From contig CM038925.1 of assembly GCA_021904315.1 (NCBI GenBank), positions 9,612,501 through 9,676,500 of the forward strand: 64,000 nucleotides of DNA, given 5' to 3'. Positions 44,391 to 57,700 of this stretch are shown here, piece after piece. Position 1 is the first letter of the stretch. Every line of letters begins with the position of its first letter. The notes beneath the pieces are model-generated. The model made no database searches. It worked only from the letters and a program-made list of their open reading frames with translations, and had not been told where the DNA came from. Position numbers and translations under genes: made by a program. The DNA is from Sphagnum magellanicum. Its lineage: Eukaryota; Streptophyta; Sphagnopsida; Sphagnales; Sphagnaceae.

Positions 44391-47300
44391 TTAGGCTTGT
44401 GATATTAAATGCCCCTTGACTTTCCCAGCAGCAGCGGGTTTTATGCTTGGTATACCAGTGATTTCACGCCCTGTGACAAGCACATTAACTTCATATGTTC
44501 CCTCATATGTGTAGATGGGCTCCAAATCACAAAACGCCTGTAGGAATACCATTTCAAATTATGGATCAGGATTTTGGGTCTACAGAGCACAATGCTTGAA
44601 ATGAAGTCCACACTGTTCAAACTCACTTTCATCTCAAAATATGATAACAACACCACAATTGAACAAGCAATTTTGGCACTGTGGTTCACTATGATTTCTT
44701 GAATGTAAAGTGACCAACCTTGGCAACAAGAAAGTCTGCCAGAATGCCATTGCCACCCAAAAGCTCCCGGCCCAATGCTACTGTCTCTCTTGCTCGTAAA
44801 CTGTTCCAGGCCTGCACAACAAGTTCCACCAAAAAGATTGACCTCATGTCAGACCTTCCAGTGCTGACTGATTAATACCTTAAACCCTTAGTCCCAAAAC
44901 TGAGCCCTCCATGAGCTTAGAACCAGATCTCAAACCTTGCAAAGGCTGGCTTGGCCTGGAGACATAGTCCCTGCTTCATACAGCTTGCAAAGGCGCCAAC
45001 CAAGGAGTGACATTGCCTGAATATTTCCAAGCATGCGCACCAGTTTTTCTTGACTTATCTGAAGCGCTGCCAGTGGTGCTCCAAACTGTTTCCTTTCTTG
45101 CAAATACCTGTTCTCCCCATGCCTTACTAATCAGTATGACTTCTTGGAGGTATCAAGTCATTTACAACATTGTCACATGGAAACCTGGGCCTTACTTGGA
45201 AATATGTTTAAGAGGATGAAAACTGAATCCCAAGCCAGTTTCTGTTTATCAAGATCAACTTTTAACCACTGTGGATCACACAGATCCATGCAACACTGAC
45301 AGAATTTGGATCCATGAGATCAAGGTGGCCCAGGACTGCTGGATACCAGTGCAAAGCGTGAAACAAGTACCTGGAACAGAAAAAAGTGATGAAGCAGATC
45401 TGTTGTAAAAGGAAAAATGGTAATAACAAAAAATCAATCATTGATAAGTTCACAACAAAAAATAAAAGGGCATACCTGTGGCAAACATCATAAACGCCCA
45501 TGGCAATCCCAACAGGCTGCCATGCCACCATGATACGTGACACTGCCAAGACCTGCCCACAAACCCCATAATATTTAACTGAAACCTTTTAACAGGCCAA
45601 CATAGCAAATAAATCATTTCAGAAACAATTCTTTGATTCTGAAAGTGCCTCCTATAATAGGGATACTTCTGGACATGTCTGAAAGCCTCCAAAATTTTGA
45701 AACCATCAGGTGGACTTCTGGATAACCTGTATTAAGCTTAGCTCCTCAAATTCAAGCATTCACTCTTCACTGTACTGCATATGTGCCGTAGGGGTTCAGG
45801 GTGCAGAACTAAAGAGATACAAAACAACATAAACCATAAGGCATATTGACACATGTCAAACAAATGATAGTCCACATCTCACTCACCTTATTGGTATCTT
45901 GAAAGGAGTTGATACCCGGCAGGCGGTCTTCATCAGGGACAAATACATCCTCCATGACAATGTCACCATTCTGCACCATCCTCAAACCTATTTTGTTCTC
46001 GATCTTGGTTGCCTTGTACCCAGGTGCCCCTTTCTTGACAATAAACCTTACAATTTTTCCACCCAAATTGTCTCAGAAAGGAAGATCTATAAATTTGTTC
46101 AGTTAAAAAGAGGCTCTCTATGGGACCAGGAAACTCTACTGCCAATCTGCCAACACTTAGTGGAACTATACACACTAGGAGATGGAGGAACAAATGACAT
46201 GCATGCAATAACACTGACCCATTAATCTGATTTGTCCTTGTATTGCGTGCAAAGATGATAGCAACATCAGCAAATGTGCTGTTTCCGATCCACCTCTTTT
46301 GTCCATTTAGTTGCCAACCCCCATCCACCTGCTCATGCATTCCCCAGCATTCCCCACTCTTAGTCTCATGGCTGCACACTGATCCAAGATTACTTCACCA
46401 AAAGTCATTTACCCACAAAAATGTCACTTGAAAAGAATTGGTAGACAACTACCCCATACCTTCACTGCAGTTGTGTTTAAAGAGCTTGCATCACTTCCAT
46501 ATGCAGGTTCAGTTAAAGCCTGCCATATAGCCAGTCAAGCTCAATTTTAAACTGGAGAATCAAGAGCAGAGGCACAGTTTACATAAGTAGGTAATGGGAA
46601 ACAAATAGCATCATGCCAAGATATGACAATTTTGCATGTGACTTCCACAGACCCCTTTTCTAGAATGTATTATACCAACAGCATCAAGAAGCTATGGGAC
46701 ATTGGCAAATCTATTAGTTCATGTATGCCAATCACTATCTACAACAAAATCTCTTGGGTAACAATGGCATCATATGAACCCACCCAGCAGCCAATTGTGT
46801 CCAAACGAGCAAGGCTGGGAAGGTACTTCTGCTTCTGCTCTTCACTCCCCAACATGGCTGCCCACAAAAAGTACCCCCCATATGATAAACTACCTTCATG
46901 TCTCATGGGTATAGGCCACATAACTCTGATTCAAAAAGATGGAAGGACTGCTTAAAAAGTGACAGATACGAAAGTAGACACACACATACATACCAATGGT
47001 GGCCATGCACAAGCTGGAGTGGACAAGAAAAAATGTGGAGCAGCTTGCATCAACTCGTGCAATCTCAGCAGCCATCAATGCATTCCCCAATACTGATAGC
47101 CCTGGACATCCATATCCCTATCACAAACGACTATCACTATTCAATTGATAGGAAATTTTGGCATTTTGCCAAACTGAGCAGCACGTATCAACTCTTGCAA
47201 TCTCAGCATCCATCAATGTATTTCCCAATATCATAGCCCTGGACATGCACAGCCCTCTCACAAATAACTATAACCTTTCAGTTGATAGGGAATTTTAACC

Positions 47301-48315
47301 TCTTGCCAAACTGATCCACCTATAATATGCAGTAGTATCTACTTGCATCAAAAAATTGTTGTTGTTGCTCTCTCTCAAGCAATTCAATACCCACTTTCGG
47401 AATCTGCCAATCCAGGAATCTCGGTCACTGTAATTGACCACAAGTATAGAGTTTCAACAGAAATTCTATCTTCAGTGCCTCTCAAGTATACAAATGTGAT
47501 TATCAACTTGCTGTTTTAAATGCAAGGACGCTGTGTTGTAGGCCATTAAGGCCTTGCTTCAAATCACTTGAAAGTAACTTCAGTGGTCTGATGATTTCTT
47601 TTGCACTTTCATGTCCAATGTTGAAGACAGACCTAAATACATTCTTTGTCCAAGATAATTGAGGGTGCAAACCTTGACTGTGCCTCCAGCTACCATAAGG
47701 CTTGCTAGTTTTGGTACCACTTCAAATGGAAACTCCGCCTTTTCCCAATACTGTGCATTGCACAATGAAAAGTTGTGAGAAACTCCCAAGCATTATTGAA
47801 ATGCATGATAACTGCAATATGAATCAGAAGGCTTGACTTGCATGCCAGCAACCTCTTAAAACACTGGATTATTCAAGTTCACATTCTTCCTGAACTGTTT
47901 CAGACCATTGAATTTTGAATTCCCTCTCTCTTGCCTGCATCAGGACTAGAGCAACTGTTTCATGGAACACACTAACCTTGGTCATGACAGGTGCAACATG
48001 TGTCTCCATCACATCTCTCACTCGCTCACGTAGTGCTACATCCTCCGGTGACAACAAGCCATCCAATTGATAATAATCTGACACTGTATGCACCCAAAGA
48101 ACAGCACAGAGGAACCTTAGAAGAATTCCCAAGCCCAATCTCTTTGAAACCACAGATCTGTAGGAAAGTGATTCCCTACAGGAAGTCTGGAATTGAAAAT
48201 AGCTCGAATTGGAACAAAAGGAATCACCGGCAGGGGGAAAGATTGATGCAGGTGTTGCTTGTGGAAATGCAGTTGCCAATTCCAATGCAGGCTGTCCTAT
48301 TCCCAGTGTGGCCAT
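44391..48315 (-). CDS. ACX4: short-chain acyl-CoA oxidase, ACX4 type, twelve exons
   Basis: ACX4 oxidises short-chain acyl-CoA to enoyl-CoA in peroxisomal beta-oxidation, using FAD and making hydrogen peroxide. Minus-strand exons: 48315-48228, 48077-47977, 47750-47673, 47117-46994, 46857-46784, 46519-46460, 46328-46219, 46046-45887, 45552-45476, 45107-44936, 44811-44719, 44537-44391. All are GT-AG, the phases agree, and the total is 427 residues (plant ACX4 is about 436). Landmarks include [121 protein letters not shown] and TYEGTYEVN, which holds the catalytic Glu. The C-terminus ends HLISQA and shows no SRL/SKL-type peroxisomal signal. An in-frame ATG at 48375 is preceded by an acceptor-like site, so 48315 was chosen. 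The intron at 47118-47672 contains a decayed extra copy of the neighbouring exon. Confidence 0.93.
47045..47310 (-). repeat. tandem duplication covering part of an ACX4 exon
   Basis: About 135 bases (47045-47172) that include most of the exon coding for GCPGLS...[10 protein letters not shown] are repeated at about 47175-47310. The second copy keeps GCTGAGATTGCAAGAGTTGAT and a GAGAG acceptor-like border but has diverged (about 80% by eye). It is likely a dead exon in the intron. If spliced in, it would add an altered piece. Confidence 0.8.
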
Positions 48316-50524
48316 GAACTCCAATTGACCTGTAAGCCATCCAACAGAACAAATGAAAAGAGCTGACAGAAGCATTAGAGTGAAGCAAGGACATCCTAGT
48401 AGCTCACTGGGTAGTTCACAAGGCTCTCAAACATATTTTCTGTTCCACCTTCCAACATGCTAATAATTCTCAGAACACAAGAGTTGCTCCAAAGTGATCT
48501 TCAACTGAGAAGATTTCCCTTTGTTTTCAAATTGAGGAAATCCACATTACTAGACATCAAAAGCAAGTATGAAGTTGAGGGACTGTAATCTTTGCAGTAG
48601 CCTAATCACATTTCTGAATGTTGACAAGTTCAAGCTTGCATCAAATGTGTGTAGGTCATGGGAATTTAATCTTTAGGATACGCATAATGATTGATCATAG
48701 GATAGGAAACCAAACAAACTGCTGAAGGCCAAGCCCTACAATGAATCCACAGGTGCTTGTGCTCTGATGTAATGCCAAGACTTAAGCCATAATGATTTAA
48801 CACCTTCATGGCCTTGATACACATAATACCAAAGCCCCCGACCTCTTAACCAGTGTTAGCAGGTTCTTGGATTTCAACAGGTTCAGGTCCAGGTTATATA
48901 GGTCAGGTTCTAAGGCCTCTGGACTGAAGGTTCCAAGTTTTCTTGGAACCACCATTGGAACCTCACCATGGAACTGGCCTATTTTCAAAATTGAAGTGGC
49001 ACTTGAGCTGGGGTGCTGCCCCATTTTAAAAAGGTTCAGGTTCTTTAGGTACATAAGTACAATTTTACTAAAAAAATATAAGCTTGGCCCTACATTTTAG
49101 ACAAGTTATTGCATTTGATTGATTGTACATTATTAATATTACATAATCTTTATCTTGAATTGTGAATTGTGTGCACTAGTTGAACAAACTAATATATGTT
49201 TGATTTAGTTGTGTGCAATGGAGATGGAACCAGACCTTGTCTTAAACTAGACCGACTATAAACTCTTTGTGAAAATGACTGGAACCAGAGGTTTTAGAAA
49301 TCCAAAGAATTGGTCCCAAGACTGGACTGGATGTTCCATCCCAAAAAAAAAAGGAGGGAAAAGTAAAAGTCAGAACTGGGAAAAGTAAATGGACAAAGGT
49401 TCGTTTCGAAATCAAGAACCACACAACACTGCTCTTAATCCCCATACAAGAAATTTCTGGCTTCAAAGCTGTAAATGTTTTCTTCAATTTTCGGTGCAAT
49501 TTTTCAAAAACTTGAGTTTTGTTGTTACGACATTAGATTTTCCTGTGAGAGAATGAGAGGTATTTGCTTGGCTAGGGCTTACCAGGAGAGCACAAGGGCA
49601 GACCGGGCCGAAGATGATGCTGGATCCTCGCCAACCTATGACTACTCCTCCTCTCGTCCATTTCTTTGTCTCTTGGTTCCCAATCCATCTTCCACACACC
49701 TGCCAGAAAAAAATTAAAAATTAAAATCGAAATCGTTCACCAAGAAAAAAAGAAAAAAAAATCGATTCACGAGCTCTTGCGAACCTTTTCTGATATCTGC
49801 AAAAACACAAAAATTGCAAAAAAACACCTTCTCTAGCTCTCAGGTTAAACATCAAACCTCTTCTCCCGCCACTGCTCTCTCCCCGCTTCGCTTCCTCCAC
49901 AAAAGAATCAAAACCTCCGACAATTGATATGGAGATCGGTTGTCGCTTCTTCTTCTTCGCTGAGACGAAATCGACAGCATGCTAGTGAGTGAGTGAGTGA
50001 GTGAGTGAGTGAGGCTGAAAAGAAAACGAAACATGAACTCCCGGAAAACGTTTAAAGATCAGCAAACACACCTGATTTGTTACTGAAAACTTGACAAATC
50101 GTACATCGATGCTTCACAGAATTGGATTTGCAATCGGCGCAGAACCACCGTGGCTGCACTTGTCGCAGAGAGAGACAGGGAGAGGAGAGAAGGGAACGAG
50201 AAAACGCTCTCTGGAAGGAGTGTTTGTGTGTTCGCGCGCGCGCGTGCGTGCGGTGCAAAGCGACGAAAGCGCGCACAAAAGACAAACATCCATCCCGCCC
50301 TACCACCGCTACACGTCTTCAAAATAGTAAAACAATAATAATAATAATAATAAAAGTTTTTTTTTCAATTTTCTAATGTAGTTACTACAACTAATCCATT
50401 TTAATTTTTTTGGGTGGCGAAATTTCGTAACTCGGTGATTGTTTTTTCAGAAAATGAAAAACAAAAAAAGCATGAAAATTTTGGGATTGTTTCGCCATTT
50501 TTTGAAATTAATTAATTAAAGTAG
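48316..50524. other. ACX4 upstream region and probable promoter
   Basis: No separate gene is supported. 49850-50330 looks like a promoter and 5' untranslated region: (GTGA)n at 49985-50013, CpG-rich CGCGCGCGCGTGCGTGCG near 50234 and GA-rich stretches. The small open frames here overlap these simple repeats and are not credible genes. Confidence 0.45.
49985..50013. repeat. (GTGA)n microsatellite
   Basis: Seven successive GTGA units in a likely promoter or 5' untranslated region. Confidence 0.85.
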
Positions 50525-50680
50525 CCACATCTACACCCAGGCTCTTCCTAGGTAGCCACTTGTAGCAGCACTTGTGTAAAAATGCTACAGTCCACCTACG
50601 ACAGTTGCCATTTAACGCTAATTAATGCTGGGGATGCTCGCCAGTGGACATACTTGAGGAATTTTTTTAATAAAAAGCCT
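50525..50680. repeat. dispersed repeat, copy 2 (matches 1370-1520)
   Basis: It shares CATTTAA.G.TAATTAA.GCTGGGGAT.CT.GCCA and AC.TAC.T.AGGAATTT with copy 1. It is non-coding and of unknown family. Confidence 0.45.
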
Positions 50681-51884
50681 CTGGAAATTACCAGTAGCCT
50701 ATTGAGGACTTTTTCAAATTTCTGATATAAAAAATTGGACGATGTTTTAAATTAGCAAGATTATCCAAATTTAAACCAGGGGAAAAAAAAAATCATTTTT
50801 TGCTATGAAATTTTTTTCGCTTTCTTAGTTGAAAAATTCCGAAAAGAATTCCAAAAGTAAAATTGAGTGAACCTAACCCATTTAGGCCTAAACTATTTTT
50901 GTATTTTTACCAGTTAACAGCTGCTAGGTCTTATTCCGCCTGTTCCCATGCTGCGTCATTGAGGGCAGCTTATGGCCGATTCCGGCTCCTTGATCGCTCT
51001 GCGGTCTACCACATACTCATTATAAGCCGGAATCGGCCCAAGCCTGCCCAGGCAAAGTTATCTCTGACAACCACTCCCACAAGGCCCATTCTCTATTCCA
51101 TGCAGAATAGCTAGAGGCTGATGGAAAACTTTGCTTGACTCATTGGCATTCCATTTTCCAAGAATTTGAGTGATTCCTAATTTCCCAAAGCATTTCATCA
51201 ATTGCTAAGGCTTTGCCCTCTCTATGGGTGCCCATAGATGCCCACCATCAACCCTCCCTTGCTTGAATAACCAAAAACATGGTTGAGAGCCAAAAATAAA
51301 TAAATAAATAAATTTGGCATCCAAGGTTCGGCATTCAACTTTGAAGGTCAAGAGCAGAAAAAATGATTTTCAGCCTTCAAAGTTCAGCATTAAAAATTGA
51401 AGGCCAAGACCAATTTTTTTACCACTCAACCTAAGGTTTGATATTTCTAATATCAAAATATCTCCAATTTTGCAGAAAATATTTTATTGATATTAACACA
51501 TTCAAAATTGTAGATCCAAATTGCATGTCATGTGTATACCAGTGTTGGGTCATCCTTTACTTTTATGAAGAACCTCCGGTTCCGGTTGTAAAAAGCAAAT
51601 TAGAATTGTGTCAATTCCAGTTTCACACATAAATGGAATTGAAAATCTAGTTCTAGATCCAAATCTTCAAAATTGAAAATTTTGATTTCTGATTTTTGAA
51701 AATCAAACCCACTTTTGGTTCGATTCTTACTAATCGGGACCAAAACCAACAATTGACTATCAATTAACGTCCAATTGACCCCTGGTTCGAGTCATGATTT
51801 TTATGATTGGTTTTTTTTATTATGATTGAAATGGGCTCATTGTTTATGCCATTTTCAGTTTTTAAAAAAAGTCATGAATGCATG

Positions 51885-52290
51885 TTTGATGGGGATAAAA
51901 TTTGCACTTGAAGATCAGGGCAGGTTTCTGTCCAAATACACAGAAAGTTAAGGAACGCTTTTGTTTGACCTTACCTCTCACTCACATGAGCACTCTTGCT
52001 GAACTCATGCAGATTACGAACACGGTCGCCCTGGCCAAATTTGTGGCATGCTACCAGTACCAGAGAACAATCTGTCCTCCATGATCTACCTTTCGTCTAA
52101 TGGACTCTCTGGTCCCAAACGAACATAAAATTATAAACAAAAACAGTAAACAATTCATGAACAGACCATTGATAATGGATAGATTTTTTTTTTTTTTTTT
52201 GGGGTATATAATAATGTTATAGTCATATAGGACAAGTCATGAATGACATGTCAAACCTGATCTTCAAGTGCAAATTTTATCCCCATCAAA
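51885..52290. repeat. perfect 35-bp inverted repeat flanking about 336 bases
   Basis: TTTGATGGGGATAAAATTTG and the following bases at 51885-51919 are exactly complementary to 52256-52290. The inner part has a weakly protein-like reading (LTLPLTHMSTLAELMQITN) reminiscent of a retroelement gag, but too short to assign. Perfect arms in otherwise drifting DNA point to a recent foldback or MITE insertion or an inverted duplication. Confidence 0.7.
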
Positions 52291-52683
52291 ATAACCATTA
52301 CAACAAATCCTTTCAAGATATTCTAAACATGTTTAAACCCACTATGGATTACATATTTTGTATACTTGATCCACTTATTGTTGAAGAATCGGCCTATGAT
52401 TTTGATGATGTCTCACAACTATTAATGGAAAGGAAACTAGGTCCTTATTTAAAAACATATCCAAATTTTTTTCCAGAGATATTATCATGTACAACAAAGT
52501 CAATAAGAATATTGTTTTTTCTTCTTGGAATTGTAGGGGTTAGTGAGTTTTTAAATTTACAATATAGTTTTCTAGACTTAAGGTTTTTTTTTTGAAAGTC
52601 GAATTGTCATATGTGTGGCTCTTCTGGCACCATAGCTATGATGGGTTATCCTCAGCGCTAAATGTGGGATTAACAACTGTAGG

Positions 52684-52793
52684 GTAAAGCCCTAGGTTGA
52701 GGGCATTACCAAAATAAGAGTGCATGAGGAGGCCTCAGTTGATAGTCGAGTGTAGGCCCAAATTTTGGTAATGCCCTATACCGAGGGCTTTAC
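52684..52793. mobile_element. small foldback/MITE-like element with 32-base arms
   Basis: The arm 52684-52715 (GTAAAGCCCTAGGTTGAGGG and CATTACCAAAAT) pairs with 52762-52793 with a few mismatches in its middle. The arm is related to 28951-28990 and to 43587-43641. It is non-coding. Confidence 0.65.
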
Positions 52794-53052
52794 CTGCCAT
52801 AAGGACCTGCTAGAAATTCAGTGAGGAATTACGTTCCCTTGTCATCCCTGGAAATTACATGCCTTGTCAAGAATTGGTAAGCGTTGTGCCAAGATATTAA
52901 TATATATATAACAAGAACCTCTTCTTGAACCCTTTGTTGCAATGGGGTCGACTCTAAGCACCTTTGGTACTTAAAGAAACTCTGCCTAATTCACGTCCAT
53001 CCATCCCTTCCTTCCACCACATATAACACCACCATTAATAAGCACATAGCAA

Positions 53053-53240
53053 GTTACATGACTTAAGAGAATGACTTAGTATGTGACCTTGCAATAATAT
53101 TTCTCACATTTAGTTTACTAATTTTTATTTTGCCCAATTCCACCCATTAAAGTGAAACTGGGACTGCAAATAGGTGGGAGACTAGTAATAGCAAACCACT
53201 TAGACCAATCAAACTATCTAGCCAATTCACAAACAGGGGG
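53053..53240 (+). mobile_element. MITE-like element, copy C (truncated)
   Basis: It begins GTTACATGACTTAAGAGAAT then GACTTAGTATGTGACC, and carries ACTGGGACTGCAAATAGGTGGGAG as in copies A and B. The right terminal repeat is not seen. Confidence 0.6.
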
Positions 53241-53244
53241 AGCA

Positions 53245-54762
53245 GTCAATAAATACGATTTGACTGCGTTTATTGCACACTCGTCCAGGGCTCTAAAACC
53301 CACAGCCAACATGGGTTTTGAGAAATCATATTGGTCCTCTCTTTTTTGTTCTTCCCTTTCCCCTTGGGGATTGGTGGCTTTTATTTGATAAAGTTTGGCA
53401 GAGATTCATCAGAAGTATAAGAAGAAGAAGAAGAAGAAGAAGAGGCTAATCGAGGAATTGGACAATTGGGGGAAGAATTTCATGACATGATTTCCATTGA
53501 GATTTTGTATCACGCGTCGATGGATGGGTTTTGACTTGGAATTTTGAAGTAAAAATCCAAGGGGAACTGTGACAATGGTGTTTGTGTTTTTCTTGGTTAT
53601 GATTTTGAAGCAATGGGAAAAAAAAATGAAATCCTTGGCTGCGGTGATGATGTCAGTTGTGTCGATGGAGTTTTCTCCGTCTCTTTGTGTATGTTTGTAT
53701 CTGCAAAACTGCGCATGGTATCGGCTACTGCACTTAGTTTTTGTACCCCGAAACCCAAATCTGAATTTCCACAATAATCTGAAGAGTTTCGGAACGAGAA
53801 TGGGTGGCAAGCCGTCCGCGATTCAAAGGAGAGATCATCATTCAGAGGAGAGCTCGTTCTGTGGAGTCCAGGGAGGAGACGCCAAGTTTCTTCAGCTTTG
53901 CTCCTGAAGTTGTTATCTAAAGAAACCCAACGAGGTTATCGCTGCTGCTTTTAAAGGGATTTTTCTTGCGGGTTTCTTGGATTACAAGATAGATGTCGGG
54001 TTTCAAACCGGTTCGGGGTTTAGGGTTTAGATTTTTTTCGCTTGACGACGGGATTGCTGATCGATGATAGTTTTTTTTTTTGCAGATTCCAGTCACGGAC
54101 CCATGCATGGCATGGCATGCAGATTACTGTGTGGGGTCCAGAAAGGAAATCCCTCGCCCAGTTTCGTCACCGTTTTGTCCTGGCGTTTTGTTCTTGTCAA
54201 GAGAAAAACACCCAACGTAGTCATGGCTATTATATAACTGGATTTGCAGCTCTTCCTGGATCACAGTTGCATATCAAGTTCGAGTGGTGCAGAGACAGAA
54301 TTTTCTGGTTGGTTGAAGAAGTGTTAACCTCGCTTTGCCTTTTCTTAACCGTGAGAATGGAGGTTTCTTGATTTTTATGAGACATATTTGCAGCAGGTGC
54401 TGCAGGGTTGTGTATATTTCCAGTTTGAGCTGAGTTGATTTGCAACAGTGAAAAAATTTATAGGTCGTTGCAGCTTGAAGGGCTCATGTATGTTTCCATG
54501 AGGGTGGATTCTTGAGTGCTAATAGTGTGTCATAGCTGCAGCTCTTGCAGATTTGCATCTGAGACTTGAGTTTGTTGGCTGATTCACAGATTGAAGCAAT
54601 TGTTATTATTGGGTCAAGATCAGTGCTCATCTTGGGTTGATGATGTTGTTGTATCAGGTTCATTAGCTTGGTTTGAGGGTGGTGTGCTTTTTCCACGGCT
54701 TGAAGGATACCCAATTTGAAATTGGAGCTTGGTGAGGCTGTTGGAGAAACTACTAGAGAGCG
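53245..54762. other. region upstream of the TolB-like pseudogene
   Basis: It contains an (AAG)n tract at 53420-53443 and a telo-box-like GGGTTTAGGGTTTAG at 54016-54030. The region resembles a former promoter and 5' untranslated region. No coding exon could be supported. Confidence 0.4.
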
Positions 54763-57700
54763 ATGACCATGGGGCATGAAGAATGGAAATTGGAAGGGAC
54801 AATTGCATTTTCAACAGTTGGGCATAGCAACTACGCATTTGATCTGTTCTCACTGCCTGTGACAGCAGCAGCTTTAACCTCGTCTTCCTATTTTGAGCCC
54901 CTCTCTCTCTCTGAACATGATCATCAGCTATGAGAAGTGTGGCTGACGGACTCCAAAACGGTGGGGTACAATGGCCACATTGTTGAACCCAGTGAGCAGA
55001 AATTGGTTCTGGAGCTGAAGGTTGATGGGTTCAAAGCACTTGCAGCTACCAACCATTTGCAGGAGCTCAACAGTGGTTTGATGCTAGCATACATGTCAGA
55101 AGATGATGGAAGTCTGCAGATCCATATCTGCTTCAATGGGTGAAACCATGGCAGCCAAAATGCTTCTGAGAACAATGCTGTGATGATGGACACTGTATTT
55201 CGGACTGTTACTCCAGCTCTCCATGACAGACCATCCATCGCCGGAGGCAGATTGGTTTATGTCTCAACGCAAGAACCATCTGGTCGAGCTTGAGATTGCT
55301 GGAATGCAGTCTACAGCATAGATCTCAAGACTGGAATCACCAGGTGAATTACTCCACCAGGGGTGGCAGACTTCAGCCCTGCAATCTCCCCATCAGGTCA
55401 GCTCTTGGTCATGTCCTTTGCATTGCCATCTTTCTTAGGGAATCTTGACGACGTTAGAAAGCTTTGTAATCTCACAGGGATCCATGCCCTTTCAAGTTGA
55501 GAAAAGTGCAACGATATATTTCACTCTGTGTCATCTTAAGTTCCTAAGCAGATCTTGTCCACTCTTTTGAGCTGTCACCCTGTTCTGTCTTTATTCCTCT
55601 TCTGGCACTATCATCTTTGCTGTTTCTGTTGGCAGTCTTTTTTGTAGACTTTTGAAAGGGAGGCATTTGAGTTCTGCACAGAAGAATCTTTGAATGCTGA
55701 CTGAAGGCTTTTGTCTTTCTCATGACACTGTTACATTTTGGTTTTCCAATTTGGTGTTCTCAATGAGAAAGTGTGGCCTTGTAGGTAAGTTGGTGATGGT
55801 TGCATCAACTGAAGGGAAAGGTTGGCATGTGGAGATTGAAGCACTGTGTCTCGATCTGTATTTGTTGAGTGCTGTTGATGGTTCGGGTCGGTGTTTGGTT
55901 GCCAAGGATGGTGGTTGGCCTTGTTGGGCTGATGAGTCGACTGTCTTCCATCGCCAGGCTGATGATGGCTGGTGGAGCATCTTTCAGATCACTCTCTCTG
56001 AACAATGTACTGCATAATAGTGAAAGAAGTATGGCTCACCCAGAAAGAGAACATGACTGTGTTCAATGCTGAATCGTTTTGCAATTCTTGCTTCTGATAT
56101 TGTCATCAATTGTGTGAAATACATCAGCAGATTTGGAACAACTATTAACAGTGGCTCACATGGTTTCTACACATTTGCATCTAATGTTCAAGAGCTTGGT
56201 GCTGATTGAGGTTCATGACTGCTTCTGGCACACATGATGCATGTGTGAGCCTTGGAACATTGTGTATGTTGTTTCATTTTTAGGTGCAAGTGAGCCAGAG
56301 CGCATCACACCCCCTGGTGTACATGCCTTAAATACAGCAGCATTGCAAAGAGGTGACTGGATTGCAGTTGCAACTCGACAGTCAAATTGTGAGTACCGTC
56401 ATGTTGAGATTTTCAGGCTTGAAAGCAACGAGTTCATGAAACTCACCGAGCTTGTCAACCCCAACACCCATCATTACAACCCTTTTGTCTTTTCTGATTC
56501 AGACTGTTGGATACCACAGATGCTGTGAGAATTTGAACCCTACGAAAGTGAATGGGTACAATGATGTGAAAGAAACAGCACCTTCTGTCAATACCCTAAT
56601 TCCTTATCTGGAGCCAGTCTTGTCACCACTTCCTCAAGTGTCCCTTATTTGTGTTGATGGAGCATTTCCATCATTTTCTCCTGATGGATCCATGATAGTA
56701 TTCATTAAAGCTGTATTTCAACCAGCATTGTGGGTGGTAAACTTGAATGGGACAGGAATACAGAAAGTAGTTGAACAAGAGGTGTTTGCATGCAACTCGG
56801 ACCCAATAAGGAAAAGAACAGTCTATGTAAGTCTTGGGCCTTTGTTTGTTGCAGAGGACAAGACTGTGCACATTCTAGCAATTCATGATGTTGATACTAT
56901 TGATTTGAAGCCTCGAGAGAAAAACCTGGCAGTGACTTTACTCACAAAGCCAGGTACAAAGAACAATGCTTTTCCAGCTATTTCACCAGACAGAAAATAC
57001 ATTGTCTTCAGATCCGGCCATAGCGGGCACAAAAACCTGTGGATAATGGATGCCGAGGAAGGGGAGGAAAAATATCTGCGATGCTTGACAGAAGGAGAGT
57101 GGACAGATACAATGCCAAATTGGTCACCAGATAATGAATGGATTGCTTTTTCTTCTGATTGAGAACAGCAAGGTGGTAAAACTGAAACCATTGGTCCTCT
57201 CTCAAGAGCCATCTGGGTGATCTAATGCTATACCTTGTTTTGTAGTGCAAATTGGACTGTAGAGTGAGAAACACAGAATGCACGAAAAGAAAACCCAGTT
57301 TGTCCATCAAGACAAAAGGTAGATAAGAACTTAAATCCTGTATTAACATCTTGCTGGAAGTTTTTGCAGACAGTTTTGCAGTGTATTATATACATCCAGA
57401 CGGAACAGGCCTGCACGAGGTTCTGGAGAGTGAAGGAGGTGAGCGTGTGAATCATCCATGGTTTAGCCCTGACTCCAAGAGCATTGTCTTCACCTCTGAT
57501 GAGGCTGGTGTGCCTGTGGAGCCAATTTCTGTGCCAAATCAATTTCAGCCCTATGGTGATCTCTTTTTCTCCAAAGCAGATGGAACTGAGGTGCAACGCC
57601 TGACACACAATGCTTATGAGAATGGCACACCAGCATGGGGATGCACTTTCATTCCCCCACATGATCTTTCTGGAGAAGGGAAGAAGCTCAGCAGCCAGTT

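Noticed and set aside
50052-50376. Overlapping frames next to the CGCG and AATAAT repeats
   Set aside because: They are produced by simple repeats in a probable promoter region.
52239-52595. 118-codon frame with a SWNCRG-like reading in another frame near 52520, suggestive of a LINE endonuclease start
   Set aside because: Only a few residues match and no further LINE domain follows, so a LINE call is not supported.
53569-53907. Open frame upstream of the TolB-like pseudogene
   Set aside because: It does not match the N-terminus of that family and has no other recognisable feature.
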